DNA of 64,000 nucleotides, from contig NZ_JAHTBL010000001.1 in the NCBI RefSeq assembly GCF_020177595.1, positions 372,001-436,000 of the forward strand. The letters are read 5' to 3'. This document shows, piece after piece, positions 18,655-27,113 of the stretch (its first letter is position 1; the number at the start of each line of letters is the position of its first letter). The stretch is from Cognatishimia sp. MH4019 (GTDB lineage Bacteria > Pseudomonadota > Alphaproteobacteria > Rhodobacterales > Rhodobacteraceae). The position numbers and the translations under genes were made by a program. The notes under the pieces are model-generated. The model was not told the origin of the DNA and searched no databases. It worked only from the letters and a program-made list of their open reading frames with translations.

Positions 18655-20514
18655 CTACATTCCGCCGCGGCCAGCGCTGAAGCTGGCATTGACGGCATCC
18701 AGCGCGCGCTGGTCAATCTCGATCCCGGCACGCGACTGCACGTCCACAGCAAAGGCACCCAAAATATCGCGTCCGATGCCATCTTCCAGCTGCCGCTCCA
18801 GTGAACGGCTCAACAGATCTCCATCCTCTGCCTCGGGATCTGGCGGGGCGATGCGGTCAAGACGCACCAGATAAACCTGCGGACCCGCGCTGATGACCGA
18901 GCGTTCGCCAAGCTCCAGCTCGAACACCGACTCGATAAAGCGGCGCGGCAGCCCTTCGATGAAATCCTGCCGGGTGATGTCCGTCTCTATCGTGGCGGTC
19001 AGCCCTTCGGTGGCCAAATCGCCCACCTCGCTCAGACGTTCGGCAATCTCATTGGCCTGTTCGCGCAACATGCGGTTCACGGTCCGCTCGCGCCACAGCG
19101 CGATCACCTCGCCCCGCACGTCGTCCAAGGGCTGCAGGGTAGGCGGGATCACCTCGTCGAGACGCAAGGCGACAATGCCGCCATCTTCCAGCGGGATCAC
19201 TTCGGGGAAGTCATCGGCTGTCACCGCCTCGGCTGCTGCGCGGAACCCTTCATAGGCCGCTGTCGCCTCTGTGCTTTCGTCGCTGAAATTCATCTGGTTC
19301 AGCGTCATTTCCGTGTCATTGGCCACGTCTTCCAATGTCGCACCGGCGGCAAGCATATCGTCGATCTCTTGCGCCTGAACTTCGATCAGGCGCCGTGCGC
19401 GGTCCAGCGCCAGTTCCGTGCCCAGATCGTCGCGCGCCTCTTCAAACGAGGTTTCCTGCGCGGCCAAAATGGCGTTCATCCGGAACAAGGCAGGGCCCAG
19501 ATCGCTGGGCAGGGGGCCGACAACGCCGGGTTCCTCCAACGCGAAAACCGCGTCCGAGGCGTCACCAAGTGCGCCTTCGACCACGTCGCTCAGATCAATA
19601 TCGGTGAGGGTCAGGCCACGCTCGGCCACCAGTTCTGAAAAACTGATCGAGCCACTGTCAAGCCGCGCCTTCGCCGCCTCTGCATCCTCTTGGCTGCCAA
19701 AGACCAAGCGTTCGACCAAGCGCCGCTCAGGGCGATTGAACTCTGCCTGACGCTCATCGTAAAGCGCGCGTAGGGCGTCGTCGCTGATCTCGACCGTATC
19801 GAGAAGCATGTCTGGGGTCAGCAGAGTGTAGGTGATCGCCTTGGACGCTGGTGCCGTGAACGCATCGGGGTTGTCGTCATAGATGCCTTCTATATCCGCT
19901 TGCGTGGGTGTCGGCACGGGAGTGGTCAGATCATCCTCGGTCAACAAAGCCCAAGTAAAGCTGCGTCGCTCACCGTAGAAATTGGCCAGCGCACGTCCGT
20001 AGGAGGCCGGAAGCCGCACGGCGCCCGCCATGCCGGTCTGCAGCAAGGTGCGCGCACTGTCATCACGCAGGCTTTCCTCGAACTCAGCCTCGTTCAGGCC
20101 CGAACGGTCCAGCGTGAATGCATAAGCTTCGCGGTCGAACTGACCGTTTACGCCCTGAAAGGCCGGGATCTGCATCAGCTGATTGCGCACTTCGGCGTCG
20201 CCCACCGAAAGACCCATGATCCGGGCCTCGTGATCGACAGCGGCTTGGCTAACCAGACGCGACAGAACCGATTGGGTCAAACCAAACTGCTCGGCCTGCT
20301 CGAACGTTATCGGCTGACCGGTCTGCGCCTGCAAGGCACGCAGTTCTGATTGAACCTCATTGACGTAATTGTTCACCGTGATCGGTTCTTCGCCGACCTT
20401 GCCCACCGTGCGGATTGTTCCGCTGAGGTTGGTGGCTCCGAAGCCCGCCAGACCGATGATCAGCAGGACCAGAATGATCCAGACGAAAATGTTTGATGAC
20501 TTGCCTTTGGCCAT
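18655..20514 (-). CDS. Peptidyl-prolyl cis-trans isomerase, PpiD/SurA-N type
   Basis: A 619-residue inner-membrane-anchored periplasmic folding factor. Residues 9-27 form the anchor (FVWIILVLLIIGLAGFGATNL); a SurA-N-like chaperone domain follows (NVEVQSELRAL-type helices, residues 40-190); a parvulin-like region lies at about 255-345 (LVERLVFGSQEDAEAAKARL to LFRMNAILAAQETSFEEARDDL) and is divergent, so isomerase activity is unsure. The layout matches PpiD. It lies between an aminotransferase gene (29 nt) and trpE (14 nt). Confidence 0.85.
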   Translation of the reverse strand: MAKGKSSNIFVWIILVLLIIGLAGFGATNLSGTIRTVGKVGEEPITVNNYVNEVQSELRALQAQTGQPITFEQAEQFGLTQSVLSRLVSQAAVDHEARIMGLSVGDAEVRNQLMQIPAFQGVNGQFDREAYAFTLDRSGLNEAEFEESLRDDSARTLLQTGMAGAVRLPASYGRALANFYGERRSFTWALLTEDDLTTPVPTPTQADIEGIYDDNPDAFTAPASKAITYTLLTPDMLLDTVEISDDALRALYDERQAEFNRPERRLVERLVFGSQEDAEAAKARLDSGSISFSELVAERGLTLTDIDLSDVVEGALGDASDAVFALEEPGVVGPLPSDLGPALFRMNAILAAQETSFEEARDDLGTELALDRARRLIEVQAQEIDDMLAAGATLEDVANDTEMTLNQMNFSDESTEATAAYEGFRAAAEAVTADDFPEVIPLEDGGIVALRLDEVIPPTLQPLDDVRGEVIALWRERTVNRMLREQANEIAERLSEVGDLATEGLTATIETDITRQDFIEGLPRRFIESVFELELGERSVISAGPQVYLVRLDRIAPPDPEAEDGDLLSRSLERQLEDGIGRDILGAFAVDVQSRAGIEIDQRALDAVNASFSAGRGGM

Positions 20515-20543
20515 GAGGCCCTCCCTACCGCTCGCAGGCTTGT

Positions 20544-21719
20544 TTAGGCGGTTGGGCGGTGGGCGGCAAGCCTGTCAAACAGGGTCGTGATGCCGTCCGC
20601 GTCGATATTTGCAAAGGCGATGCGCAGTTGCGCTTTTCCGGCCTCTGATCCTTCCGGTTGGAACATGGTTCCGGGCAGGCACAGGATGCCGGATTGCCGG
20701 ACCAAATCTTGCGCCAACGCGTCCGAGGGCTGGTCGAATGGATGCTGGATATAGGCGAAATACGCGCCCACACCGAGCAGGGCCCAACCTTGCGCTGTCA
20801 GCTTGGGCATGTTCGCTTCAATCGCCGCGCGCCTCATCAGGATTTCGCGGCGTTCCCCGGCAAGCCAATCGCCCAGATTGCGCATTCCCCAAAGAGCGGC
20901 GCGTTGGCCCAGCTGGTTCGGGCAGATCGTGACCGTGTCGAGGAACTTTTCGACCTCGGCCAGACGGTTTGGGCTGGTCAGGATCGCCCCCACACGGTGC
21001 CCGGTCAGCCGGTAGGCCTTGGAAAAGCTGTAAAGCTGGATCAGCGTGTCGTCCCATCCGGCATCCTGAAACAGCGTATGCGGTGCGCCGCTCTGGCTGT
21101 GAAAGTCGCGATAGGTTTCATCGACGATCAGCGCAATGCCGTGCGCCCGCGCCAAATCGCGGAAAGCTGTCATCAACGCTGCGGGGTATTCAACGCCTGC
21201 GGGATTGTTCGGCGTGACCAGCGCAATCGCTTTGGTGCGCGGTGTGATCAGCGCTTCCGCAGCCTCTGGGTCGGGCAGCAAATCCGGGCCGGTTTCCAGT
21301 GGGACGGCTTTGACGCCCGCCATATCCAGCCACATTTTGTGATTGAAATACCATGGGGTTGGAAGAAGAACTTCATCTTCTTCAGCGCAAAGCGTTGCAA
21401 TTGCTGCGGCAAAAGCCTGATTGCAGCCCGACGTGATCGCGACATTCTCCGCCCGGATCGCACCGCCATAGCTCTCAGAAAATTGCGCGGCGACCTCGCC
21501 CCGTAGGTCAGACAACCCCAAAACCGGACCATAAAGATGCGCGGCCGGATCGCTCAGCACGATCTGGGCCATCGCCTCCAACATCGGCGGGGGCGGTGGA
21601 TCAACCGGGGCCGCTTGGCTGACGTTCAGCAGCGGTTGATTGTCGGGAAAGCTCACCCCTTCAAGCCAGCGCCGCGCCTCCATCACGGGGGGCGAGAAGG
21701 TGGCTTCGGTGCGGCTCAT
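20544..21719 (-). CDS. PLP-dependent class I/II aminotransferase
   Basis: A 391-residue fold-type I aminotransferase. The start at 21719 is chosen because it forms an ATGA overlap with the gpt stop and gives [12 protein letters not shown]; an upstream in-frame start would add 21 poor residues. Visible cofactor residues are Asn in TPNNPAGV, Asp/Tyr in VDETYRDF and Lys234 in [13 protein letters not shown]. The substrate cannot be read from sequence; aspartate/aromatic or alanine-type activity is possible. Confidence 0.88.
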   Translation of the reverse strand: MSRTEATFSPPVMEARRWLEGVSFPDNQPLLNVSQAAPVDPPPPPMLEAMAQIVLSDPAAHLYGPVLGLSDLRGEVAAQFSESYGGAIRAENVAITSGCNQAFAAAIATLCAEEDEVLLPTPWYFNHKMWLDMAGVKAVPLETGPDLLPDPEAAEALITPRTKAIALVTPNNPAGVEYPAALMTAFRDLARAHGIALIVDETYRDFHSQSGAPHTLFQDAGWDDTLIQLYSFSKAYRLTGHRVGAILTSPNRLAEVEKFLDTVTICPNQLGQRAALWGMRNLGDWLAGERREILMRRAAIEANMPKLTAQGWALLGVGAYFAYIQHPFDQPSDALAQDLVRQSGILCLPGTMFQPEGSEAGKAQLRIAFANIDADGITTLFDRLAAHRPTA

Positions 21720-22222
21720 GCATCCGTGCCGCGATAAGGCTCCACATATTGCAGGGCCATGTCCCACGGGAAGAAAATCCATGTATCCTGCGACACTTCG
21801 GTGATGAAGGTATCCACCATCGGCACGCCTTTCGGCTTGGCATAAACGGTGGCGAAATGTGCGTTTGGATAATGCTTGCGCACCAGTTCCAGCGTCTTGC
21901 CGCTATCGACCAGATCATCGAGGATCAGAATGCCCGTGCCGTCGCCCATCAGATCGGAATCCGGCGCTTTTAGAACGACCGCATCGGTCTGCTCTTGATT
22001 ATTGTAGCTCTTCACGCTGATCGTATCGACAACGCGGACATCCAGCTCCCGTGCCACAATCATGGCCGGTGCCATACCGCCCCGCGTGATTGCAACAATC
22101 GCGCGCCACGCGCCGTCATCAGGTCCGCGCCCATCCAGCCGCCACGCCAAAGCGCGGCTGTCGCGGTGAATTTGGTCCCAGGCGATGTGAAAACCCTTCT
22201 CATGGGGCAAGCGGTCGGTCAT
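21716..22222 (-). CDS. gpt: Xanthine (guanine) phosphoribosyltransferase
   Basis: A purine salvage enzyme that makes XMP/GMP from the base and PRPP. The 168-residue protein has the PRPP-binding loop [13 protein letters not shown] at residues 98-110, a typical N-terminal ITRGGMAPA segment, and the C-terminal FFPWDM aromatic patch. It overlaps the aminotransferase gene by 4 nt. Confidence 0.93.
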   Translation of the reverse strand: MTDRLPHEKGFHIAWDQIHRDSRALAWRLDGRGPDDGAWRAIVAITRGGMAPAMIVARELDVRVVDTISVKSYNNQEQTDAVVLKAPDSDLMGDGTGILILDDLVDSGKTLELVRKHYPNAHFATVYAKPKGVPMVDTFITEVSQDTWIFFPWDMALQYVEPYRGTDA

Positions 22223-22233
22223 GGCAGCGATCC

Positions 22234-22848
22234 TTACGTCAGAGCGATTTTAAGGCCGAAAAACGCGATCAAACCGCCGAACAGACGGTCGATAGAGGCT
22301 TTCAGGCGCATATAGGCAGCGCGGGCCTGCGTGATTGAAAACGCGCGGGCCACGAAAATATACCAGAGAGTTTCATTGATGAAGATCAGCGCGAGCAAGG
22401 CGATCAGCGTCGGCAGGGGCGTGCCAGAAGGCACCAGCCCGATAAACACGGCCCCGAAAAAGATGGCGGGTTTCGGGTTCGCCAGCTGGGTCATAAGCCC
22501 CAAGCGGATGGCAGAGGCCATCGAGCGGGGCGGGGCGTCTGCCTCGACCTCGGCCAAAGGCTCGGCTGCGTGGCGCCACATCATCAAGGCGATGAAGCAC
22601 AAGAACAAACCCCCGCCGACTTTCAAAACGGTCAAAAGAACCGGTGCAATCTCGAACAGCAAAGCCAGACCCGCCAGCGCGGCGATGGCCCAGATCGTGG
22701 CTCCAAGACCTAAGCCGACAGCCAGCGCCGAGGCCACCTTGAACCCTTCGGACGCCGCCGTTTTGACACAGACCACAAAAGACGGCCCCGGGCTCATCGC
22801 TGCGGCCAAATGGATCAGAACGACCGAAAGGAATGCCGCCGCCGTCAC
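22234..22848 (-). CDS. LysE/RhtB family amino acid exporter
   Basis: A 204-residue inner-membrane protein with about six helices. The N-terminal signature [21 protein letters not shown] and the [18 protein letters not shown] segment are diagnostic of the LysE/RhtB superfamily. The substrate is unknown. Its ATG overlaps the fabI stop by 4 nt and gpt starts 11 nt after its stop. Confidence 0.9.
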   Translation of the reverse strand: MTAAAFLSVVLIHLAAAMSPGPSFVVCVKTAASEGFKVASALAVGLGLGATIWAIAALAGLALLFEIAPVLLTVLKVGGGLFLCFIALMMWRHAAEPLAEVEADAPPRSMASAIRLGLMTQLANPKPAIFFGAVFIGLVPSGTPLPTLIALLALIFINETLWYIFVARAFSITQARAAYMRLKASIDRLFGGLIAFFGLKIALT

Positions 22849-23651
22849 GACTTGGACATATCCGGCGCGTCCACGGCTTTCATGCCGACCACATGATAGC
22901 CCGCATCCACATGCAGGTTCTCGCCCGTCACACCCGATCCCAGATCGGACAGCAGATAGAGCGCCGATTTGCCAACATCATCGGTGGTCACATTGCGGCG
23001 CAGCGGCGAGTTATATTCGTTCCACTTCATGATATAGCGGAAATCGCCAATGCCCGATGCTGCCAGTGTCTTGATCGGCCCGGCAGAGATCGCATTCACC
23101 CGAATGCCGTCCTTGCCCAGATCTTCGGCCAGATAGCGCACTGAAGCCTCCAAAGCGGCCTTGGCGACACCCATTACATTATAATGCGGCATCACACGTT
23201 CGGCCCCGTAGTAAGTGAGCGTCAGGCAAGACCCGCCTTCGTTCATCAGCTTTTCGGCCCGCTGCACCACTGCGGTGAAGGAGTAGACCGAGATGTCCAT
23301 AGACATGGCGAAGTTGTCGCGCGACGTGTCCACATAGCGCCCGCGTAGCTCGTTCTTGTCAGAGAACCCGATGGCGTGGACCAGAAAGTCCAGCTTGCCC
23401 CATTTCTCTTCCAGCGATGCAAACAACTCATCTATCGACGCTTCATCCGAAACATCGCAGGGCAGCACCGTATCGCTGCCCAATGACGCGGCCAGCGGCT
23501 CGACCCGTTTTTTCAGCGCGTCGCCTTGATACGAGAAGGCCAATTCGGCGCCCGCATCGGCGCAGGCTTTCGCGATACCCCACGCAATGGATTTGTCATT
23601 GGCGAGCCCCATGATCAGCCCGCGTTTTCCTTGCATGAGATTTGTCGACAT
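22845..23651 (-). CDS. fabI: Enoyl-[acyl-carrier-protein] reductase (NADH)
   Basis: Catalyses the last step of each fatty acid elongation cycle. The start at 23651 gives MSTNLMQGKRGLIMGLANDKS with AAAGGGA upstream; the open frame extends further but without conservation. The 268-residue SDR has the atypical FabI cofactor motif (GLANDKSIAWGIA) and the catalytic Tyr157-x6-Lys164 (YNVMGVAK). It is divergent from pdxH (162 nt between starts) and begins the leftward unit with the exporter, gpt, aminotransferase, ppiD and trpE. Confidence 0.96.
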   Translation of the reverse strand: MSTNLMQGKRGLIMGLANDKSIAWGIAKACADAGAELAFSYQGDALKKRVEPLAASLGSDTVLPCDVSDEASIDELFASLEEKWGKLDFLVHAIGFSDKNELRGRYVDTSRDNFAMSMDISVYSFTAVVQRAEKLMNEGGSCLTLTYYGAERVMPHYNVMGVAKAALEASVRYLAEDLGKDGIRVNAISAGPIKTLAASGIGDFRYIMKWNEYNSPLRRNVTTDDVGKSALYLLSDLGSGVTGENLHVDAGYHVVGMKAVDAPDMSKS

Positions 23652-23813
23652 CCCGTGTCCCTTTGATCTTTTGTTATGTGCAAACCGTTTAGGCCAAGCG
23701 GTGGGCTGCATCAAGGCTCTGCTTGGCGCGGGGTCATCGGCTGTTTTTCGCTGGGGTGGGGTTGCCTTGGCAAGCCAGACACGTATCCCTGCGGTCAGAG
23801 AATGAGGGAAACA

Positions 23814-24428
23814 ATGTCGGACACTAGCAAACGTACCGGTATATTCGCCGGTGATGATCCGTTCGCGCTGGCGCAAAGCTGGCTGAATGAGGCCGAAAAG
23901 ACCGAACCCAATGACCCCAATGCGATCGCGCTGGCCACTGTCGACCCTGACGGTTTGCCGAATGTGCGCATGGTGCTGCTGAAGGAAATTGAAGCGGATG
24001 CTTTCGTTTTCTACACCAACTACAATGGCAGGAAAGCACAAGAGATCGACGCTTCAGGCAAAGCCGCGTTCGTGCTGCATTCCAAAACACAGCATCGCCA
24101 GATACGCGTTCGTGGGATCGTTGAGAAAGAAGACGGCCCCAAGGCCGATGAGTACTACGCCTCGCGCTCGCTCAAGTCGCGGCTCGGGGCCTGGGCCTCG
24201 CGCCAGTCAGAGCCGTTGTCCTCGCGCAGCGCGCTGATGGCCGAAGTTGCGAAGGTCACCGCGCAACACGGAACCGCGCCATCGCGGCCTCCGTTTTGGG
24301 GGGGCTTTCGGATTTTTCCGTTAGAGATCGAGTTCTGGGCGGATGGCGAGTTTCGGTTGCATGACCGCTTCCGATGGTGCCGTCCTACGGTTGAAAACCC
24401 GTGGAATATTACACGTTTAAACCCGTAA
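23814..24428 (+). CDS. pdxH: Pyridoxine/pyridoxamine 5'-phosphate oxidase
   Basis: An FMN enzyme that makes pyridoxal phosphate. The start at 23814 follows GAGGGA; an in-frame ATG 12 nt upstream is less well placed. The 204-residue protein shows [24 protein letters not shown]-like [15 protein letters not shown] and the C-terminal HDRFRW and [10 protein letters not shown] signature. Confidence 0.96.
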   Translation: MSDTSKRTGIFAGDDPFALAQSWLNEAEKTEPNDPNAIALATVDPDGLPNVRMVLLKEIEADAFVFYTNYNGRKAQEIDASGKAAFVLHSKTQHRQIRVRGIVEKEDGPKADEYYASRSLKSRLGAWASRQSEPLSSRSALMAEVAKVTAQHGTAPSRPPFWGGFRIFPLEIEFWADGEFRLHDRFRWCRPTVENPWNITRLNP

Positions 24429-24540
24429 ATTTCACGTCACACGAATGACAGGCCTATGAATTTCCATTGTTTTTGGCCTTGAACAGGTCCATGCTTAGCG
24501 CATAGACATTAATATAGCACACTTGCCAGGAATGGCCTCA

Positions 24541-25071
24541 ATGTCAGATCAACGCGAAGACGCCACACCCGTGGTGCAAGGTGTTGTTAAGTGGTTTGAT
24601 CCTGCAAAGGGATTTGGTTTCATTCTTTCAGATGCCGGTGGTCCGGATATTCTGATCCACGCCAACGTTCTTCGGAACTATGGACAAAGCTCGGTTGCCG
24701 ATGGCTCCGAAATAGAAGTGCATGTCCAGCACACAGACCGCGGGGTGCAGGCCACCGAGGTCATCACGATCCGTGCCCCCGAAGGCACGGTCAAAGCGCC
24801 GCTGGAGGATTTCCAGCATTTCAATGAGGCTGAGCTCAAGGATATTCCTTGGCAGCCCGCGCGCGTCAAATGGTTCGACAAAGCCAAGGGCTTTGGGTTT
24901 GCAAATGCCTTCGGCAGCGCCGAAGATGTGTTTGTGCATGTCGAGGTCCTGCGTTTGTCCGGGCTGGCCGATTTGCAACCCGGCGAAGCGATTGCGATGC
25001 GCGTGGTCGACGGACGCCGTGGCAAGATGGCCGCAGAGGTTGTTGCATGGGACGTCATAAGCCGCTCCTGA
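24541..25071 (+). CDS. Cold-shock protein with two CSD domains
   Basis: A 176-residue single-stranded nucleic-acid-binding protein with tandem cold-shock domains: residues about 12-70 (VVKWFDPAKGFGFI) and 103-165 (RVKWFDKAKGFGFA). The start at 24541 is supported by AGGA at 24528-24531; upstream in-frame TTG and ATG lack spacing. The linker between domains is about 30 residues and acidic. An upstream gap of about 110 nt could be a regulatory 5' leader, as in csp genes. The last 25 nt overlap the DUF192 gene. Confidence 0.9.
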   Translation: MSDQREDATPVVQGVVKWFDPAKGFGFILSDAGGPDILIHANVLRNYGQSSVADGSEIEVHVQHTDRGVQATEVITIRAPEGTVKAPLEDFQHFNEAELKDIPWQPARVKWFDKAKGFGFANAFGSAEDVFVHVEVLRLSGLADLQPGEAIAMRVVDGRRGKMAAEVVAWDVISRS

Positions 25072-25526
25072 TCGCTCTTTTTTTCACATTCGTTGCTGGG
25101 ATGGCCCATGGAGCCTGCCAGAACGACGCTGTGGATTTAAAAGGCGACTGGGGGCAGGCGCGTTTCGTGATCGAAGTGGCTGACGAGCCGGAAGAACGCG
25201 GGCGCGGCCTGATGTTTGTCGAAGAGATGCCGATGATGGCGGGAATGCTCTTTGTCTATGAACGCCCGCAGACCGCGTCCTTCTGGATGCGCAATACGCT
25301 CATCCCGCTTGATATGATCTTTGCCGATATCAGCGGCACCGTGCAGCATGTTCACGCCAATGCGATCCCCCACGACGAAACGCCGATTCTGGGCGGTGAC
25401 AACATCTATGCTGTGCTTGAGGTAAACGGGGGTATGGCCGAACGCCTCGGCATTGTTCCCGGGACCGTCATGCGCCACCCTGCTTTTGCTGCTCAAGAGG
25501 CCGCGTGGCCTTGTGCTGCCGAATAA
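25047..25526 (+). CDS. Secreted DUF192 family protein
   Basis: A 159-residue protein with a cleavable signal peptide (about residues 1-23, LLIALFFTFVAGMAHGA) and a DUF192 domain: GLMFVEEMP, GMLFVYERPQTASFWMRNT and PLDMIFAD. The function of the family is not known. Its ATG (25047), preceded by AGAGG, lies inside the cold-shock gene in another frame, so the two genes overlap by 25 nt. It ends 54 nt before tRNA-Pro. Confidence 0.88.
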   Translation: MGRHKPLLIALFFTFVAGMAHGACQNDAVDLKGDWGQARFVIEVADEPEERGRGLMFVEEMPMMAGMLFVYERPQTASFWMRNTLIPLDMIFADISGTVQHVHANAIPHDETPILGGDNIYAVLEVNGGMAERLGIVPGTVMRHPAFAAQEAAWPCAAE

Positions 25527-25580
25527 CGCGCGCTGGGGCTTTTCTTTTCCGATTTGTCCGCTTAGAGACTGCGCAGAGTT

Positions 25581-25657
25581 CGGGGCGTAGCGCAGCCTGG
25601 TAGCGCGACGGTTTTGGGTACCGTAGGTCGCAAGTTCGAATCTTGCCGTCCCGACCA
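25581..25657 (+). tRNA. tRNA-Pro (anticodon TGG)
   Basis: A complete 77-nt cloverleaf with encoded CCA. Acceptor arms CGGGGCG and CGTCCCG pair (one G-T); the anticodon stem ACGGT/ACCGT encloses loop TTTGGGT with anticodon TGG at 25615-25617; the T arm is GCAAG TTCGAAT CTTGC. Reads CCN proline codons. Confidence 0.97.
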
Positions 25658-25683
25658 TTTCGCCCACAGTCTGATGTCATACG

Positions 25684-25713
25684 AAAAAACGGCCCGCACA
25701 AGGCAGGCCGTTT
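25684..25713 (-). terminator. Intrinsic terminator of the leftward glycine-zipper lipoprotein gene
   Basis: AAACGGCC (25687-25694) and GGCCGTTT (25706-25713) form an 8-bp stem with an 11-nt loop. Read on the − strand it ends in six T's. It could also mark the 3' end of the tRNA transcript. Confidence 0.7.
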
Positions 25714-25735
25714 CGCTCAAACGTATGGATTAAGG

Positions 25736-26005
25736 TTAGCCGCAGCTGGCTACATAGCGTGTGCCGTCTGCGCGTTGATAGACGCAATCGCCACCTTGGC
25801 TGCGGCCTACATATGTTCCGGCGGCAGCACCGGCAGCCGCGCCAACAACACCACCGACAACAGCGCCTTCCAGCCGGTCATCCTCGGCCGACACCGACGA
25901 GCCGATAGCGGCACCTGCGGCAGCACCGGCAAGGGCACTTTGTTCAGGCGTTTCACAAGCTGCAAGAGCGGCGATCAGGGGCAGGGCGAGCAATGCTTTC
26001 TTCAT
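25736..26005 (-). CDS. Glycine-zipper lipoprotein
   Basis: An 89-residue lipoprotein with signal peptide and lipobox LAAC (Cys17). The mature part is a glycine-zipper helix pair (AGAAAGAAIGSSV and GAVVGGVVGAAAGAAAGTYVG), followed by a small Cys-containing tail (GGDCVYQRADGTRYVASCG). Similar small outer-membrane lipoproteins (OsmB or 17-kDa antigen-like) are common; function unknown. Confidence 0.85.
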   Translation of the reverse strand: MKKALLALPLIAALAACETPEQSALAGAAAGAAIGSSVSAEDDRLEGAVVGGVVGAAAGAAAGTYVGRSQGGDCVYQRADGTRYVASCG

Positions 26006-26079
26006 GGGAACCTCCGTTGATTACGGTGGTTCAACGCGAGGTCTCCCTATCGGTTCCCTAAAAGTACCCGGGCAAGGCG

Positions 26080-26553
26080 TTACTCCGCCGGCGCTGCGAT
26101 CATCGTGCCACCCGCTGCCGTGAAAATCTGCCGAATATCGCGCGCGCGACGACGGTCTGGCGTTTTGATACGCAGCTCTCCGCCATCCATTTGCGGCACG
26201 CGGATATAAGCCTCGTTGCGCACGATGTAGCCATTCGGACGGGTTTCGGTATCAAAGGCGATCACGTATTTGGGCAGGTCTTCGATTGTGCCGTCATACC
26301 CCAGAATCAGCGCGGCAGCAGAAGGCGGGTCCGGCAGAACCTCGCAACGTAATGTGCCGGGGTCTTCCCGCACCAGGACGTCGCCAGGGCCATTACAGGC
26401 CTCGCCCGCGGCCGAGAAAAGCAGCGTCGGAAACTCATTGAAGAATGCGACCTGATCCAGATCGCTCTGAACCGTGCCGCCCCCAGATATAGGGGTCTGG
26501 CTGCATCCAGCAACAATCAGTGGGAAGGCGAGGAGAAGAGCGAAACGATGCAT
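26080..26553 (-). CDS. Hypothetical lipoprotein
   Basis: A 157-residue protein. The start at 26553 gives MHRFALLLAFPLIVAGCS, a signal peptide with a lipobox-like IVAGC (Cys17); the frame is open 15 codons further. The mature domain has two further Cys (ACNGPGD and LRCEVLP) and a C-terminal RIKTPDRRRARDIRQIF segment. I do not recognise the family. It sits 74 nt upstream of the glycine-zipper gene on the same strand and may be co-transcribed. Confidence 0.75.
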   Translation of the reverse strand: MHRFALLLAFPLIVAGCSQTPISGGGTVQSDLDQVAFFNEFPTLLFSAAGEACNGPGDVLVREDPGTLRCEVLPDPPSAAALILGYDGTIEDLPKYVIAFDTETRPNGYIVRNEAYIRVPQMDGGELRIKTPDRRRARDIRQIFTAAGGTMIAAPAE

Positions 26554-27113
26554 GATTTCTTCAGTGTCCCTGAGAATCGGTCCCGTTACCAGCGACATCG
26601 AAGGTCAGAATCGGCATTCCTGTCACATCCCTGTCATGCGCCGCGCGTAAACGACGCGGCTGGCCGAAAAAGCGTCCGGTTGTCGTCCTGCAGGGTCAGC
26701 AAAGGGCCTAAACCTTTGGTGTTTCACAGGCATTTGCTTTTATGCACAGAGATGCCCCGATCCTTATCCCCAGAAGGTTTACGTTGAGTGAATCACTTTG
26801 CCCTTGGGGGAGGGGCAAACATGCTCTGCGTCAACCGGGAAAAAAACCTAAAAACAATAAAAATTCCGTTGACCGTCTAGGGCTAAATACGCCACCTTGT
26901 GCTGGCGGGTCAGATAGCCACTACATTTAGTGTCGCCAAGGCACAGCGGCAGACCAGCGAGGGACGGACATCATTCCACACGCGTTCTTTCAGAACGAGG
27001 GGCAATCGCGTCAGCGAGGGTCAGGGTCTTACTTTCGCTTTTGGCCCGCGAGGCAACATTGTCGGGCAACGTCCCGGCCACAAAACGCAACACGCTTTAC
27101 GAGGCACGGACCA
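26554..27113. other. 560-nt non-coding region upstream of nrdJ
   Basis: No convincing gene. It holds an A-rich tract (about 26840-26865), a TTGACC hexamer (26869-26874), the NrdR-like box pair (26887-26933) and a leader of about 180 nt before the nrdJ ATG. No conserved cobalamin riboswitch core could be recognised. Confidence 0.6.
26887..26933 (+). promoter_or_regulatory. Candidate NrdR box pair upstream of nrdJ
   Basis: The box CCACTACATTTAGTGT (26918-26933) matches the NrdR consensus acaCwAtATaTwGtgt at 13 of 16 positions. A weaker box (26887-26902, 9 of 16) starts exactly 31 bp upstream, the usual spacing of NrdR box pairs. NrdR represses ribonucleotide reductase genes; regulation here is inferred. 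Confidence 0.55.

Noticed and set aside
26600-27113. Possible cobalamin riboswitch before nrdJ
   Set aside because: An AGCCACT stretch (26916-26922) recalls part of a B12 motif, but the conserved CCAGGAGACC-like core and supporting helices were not found, and that stretch is better explained as the NrdR-like box.
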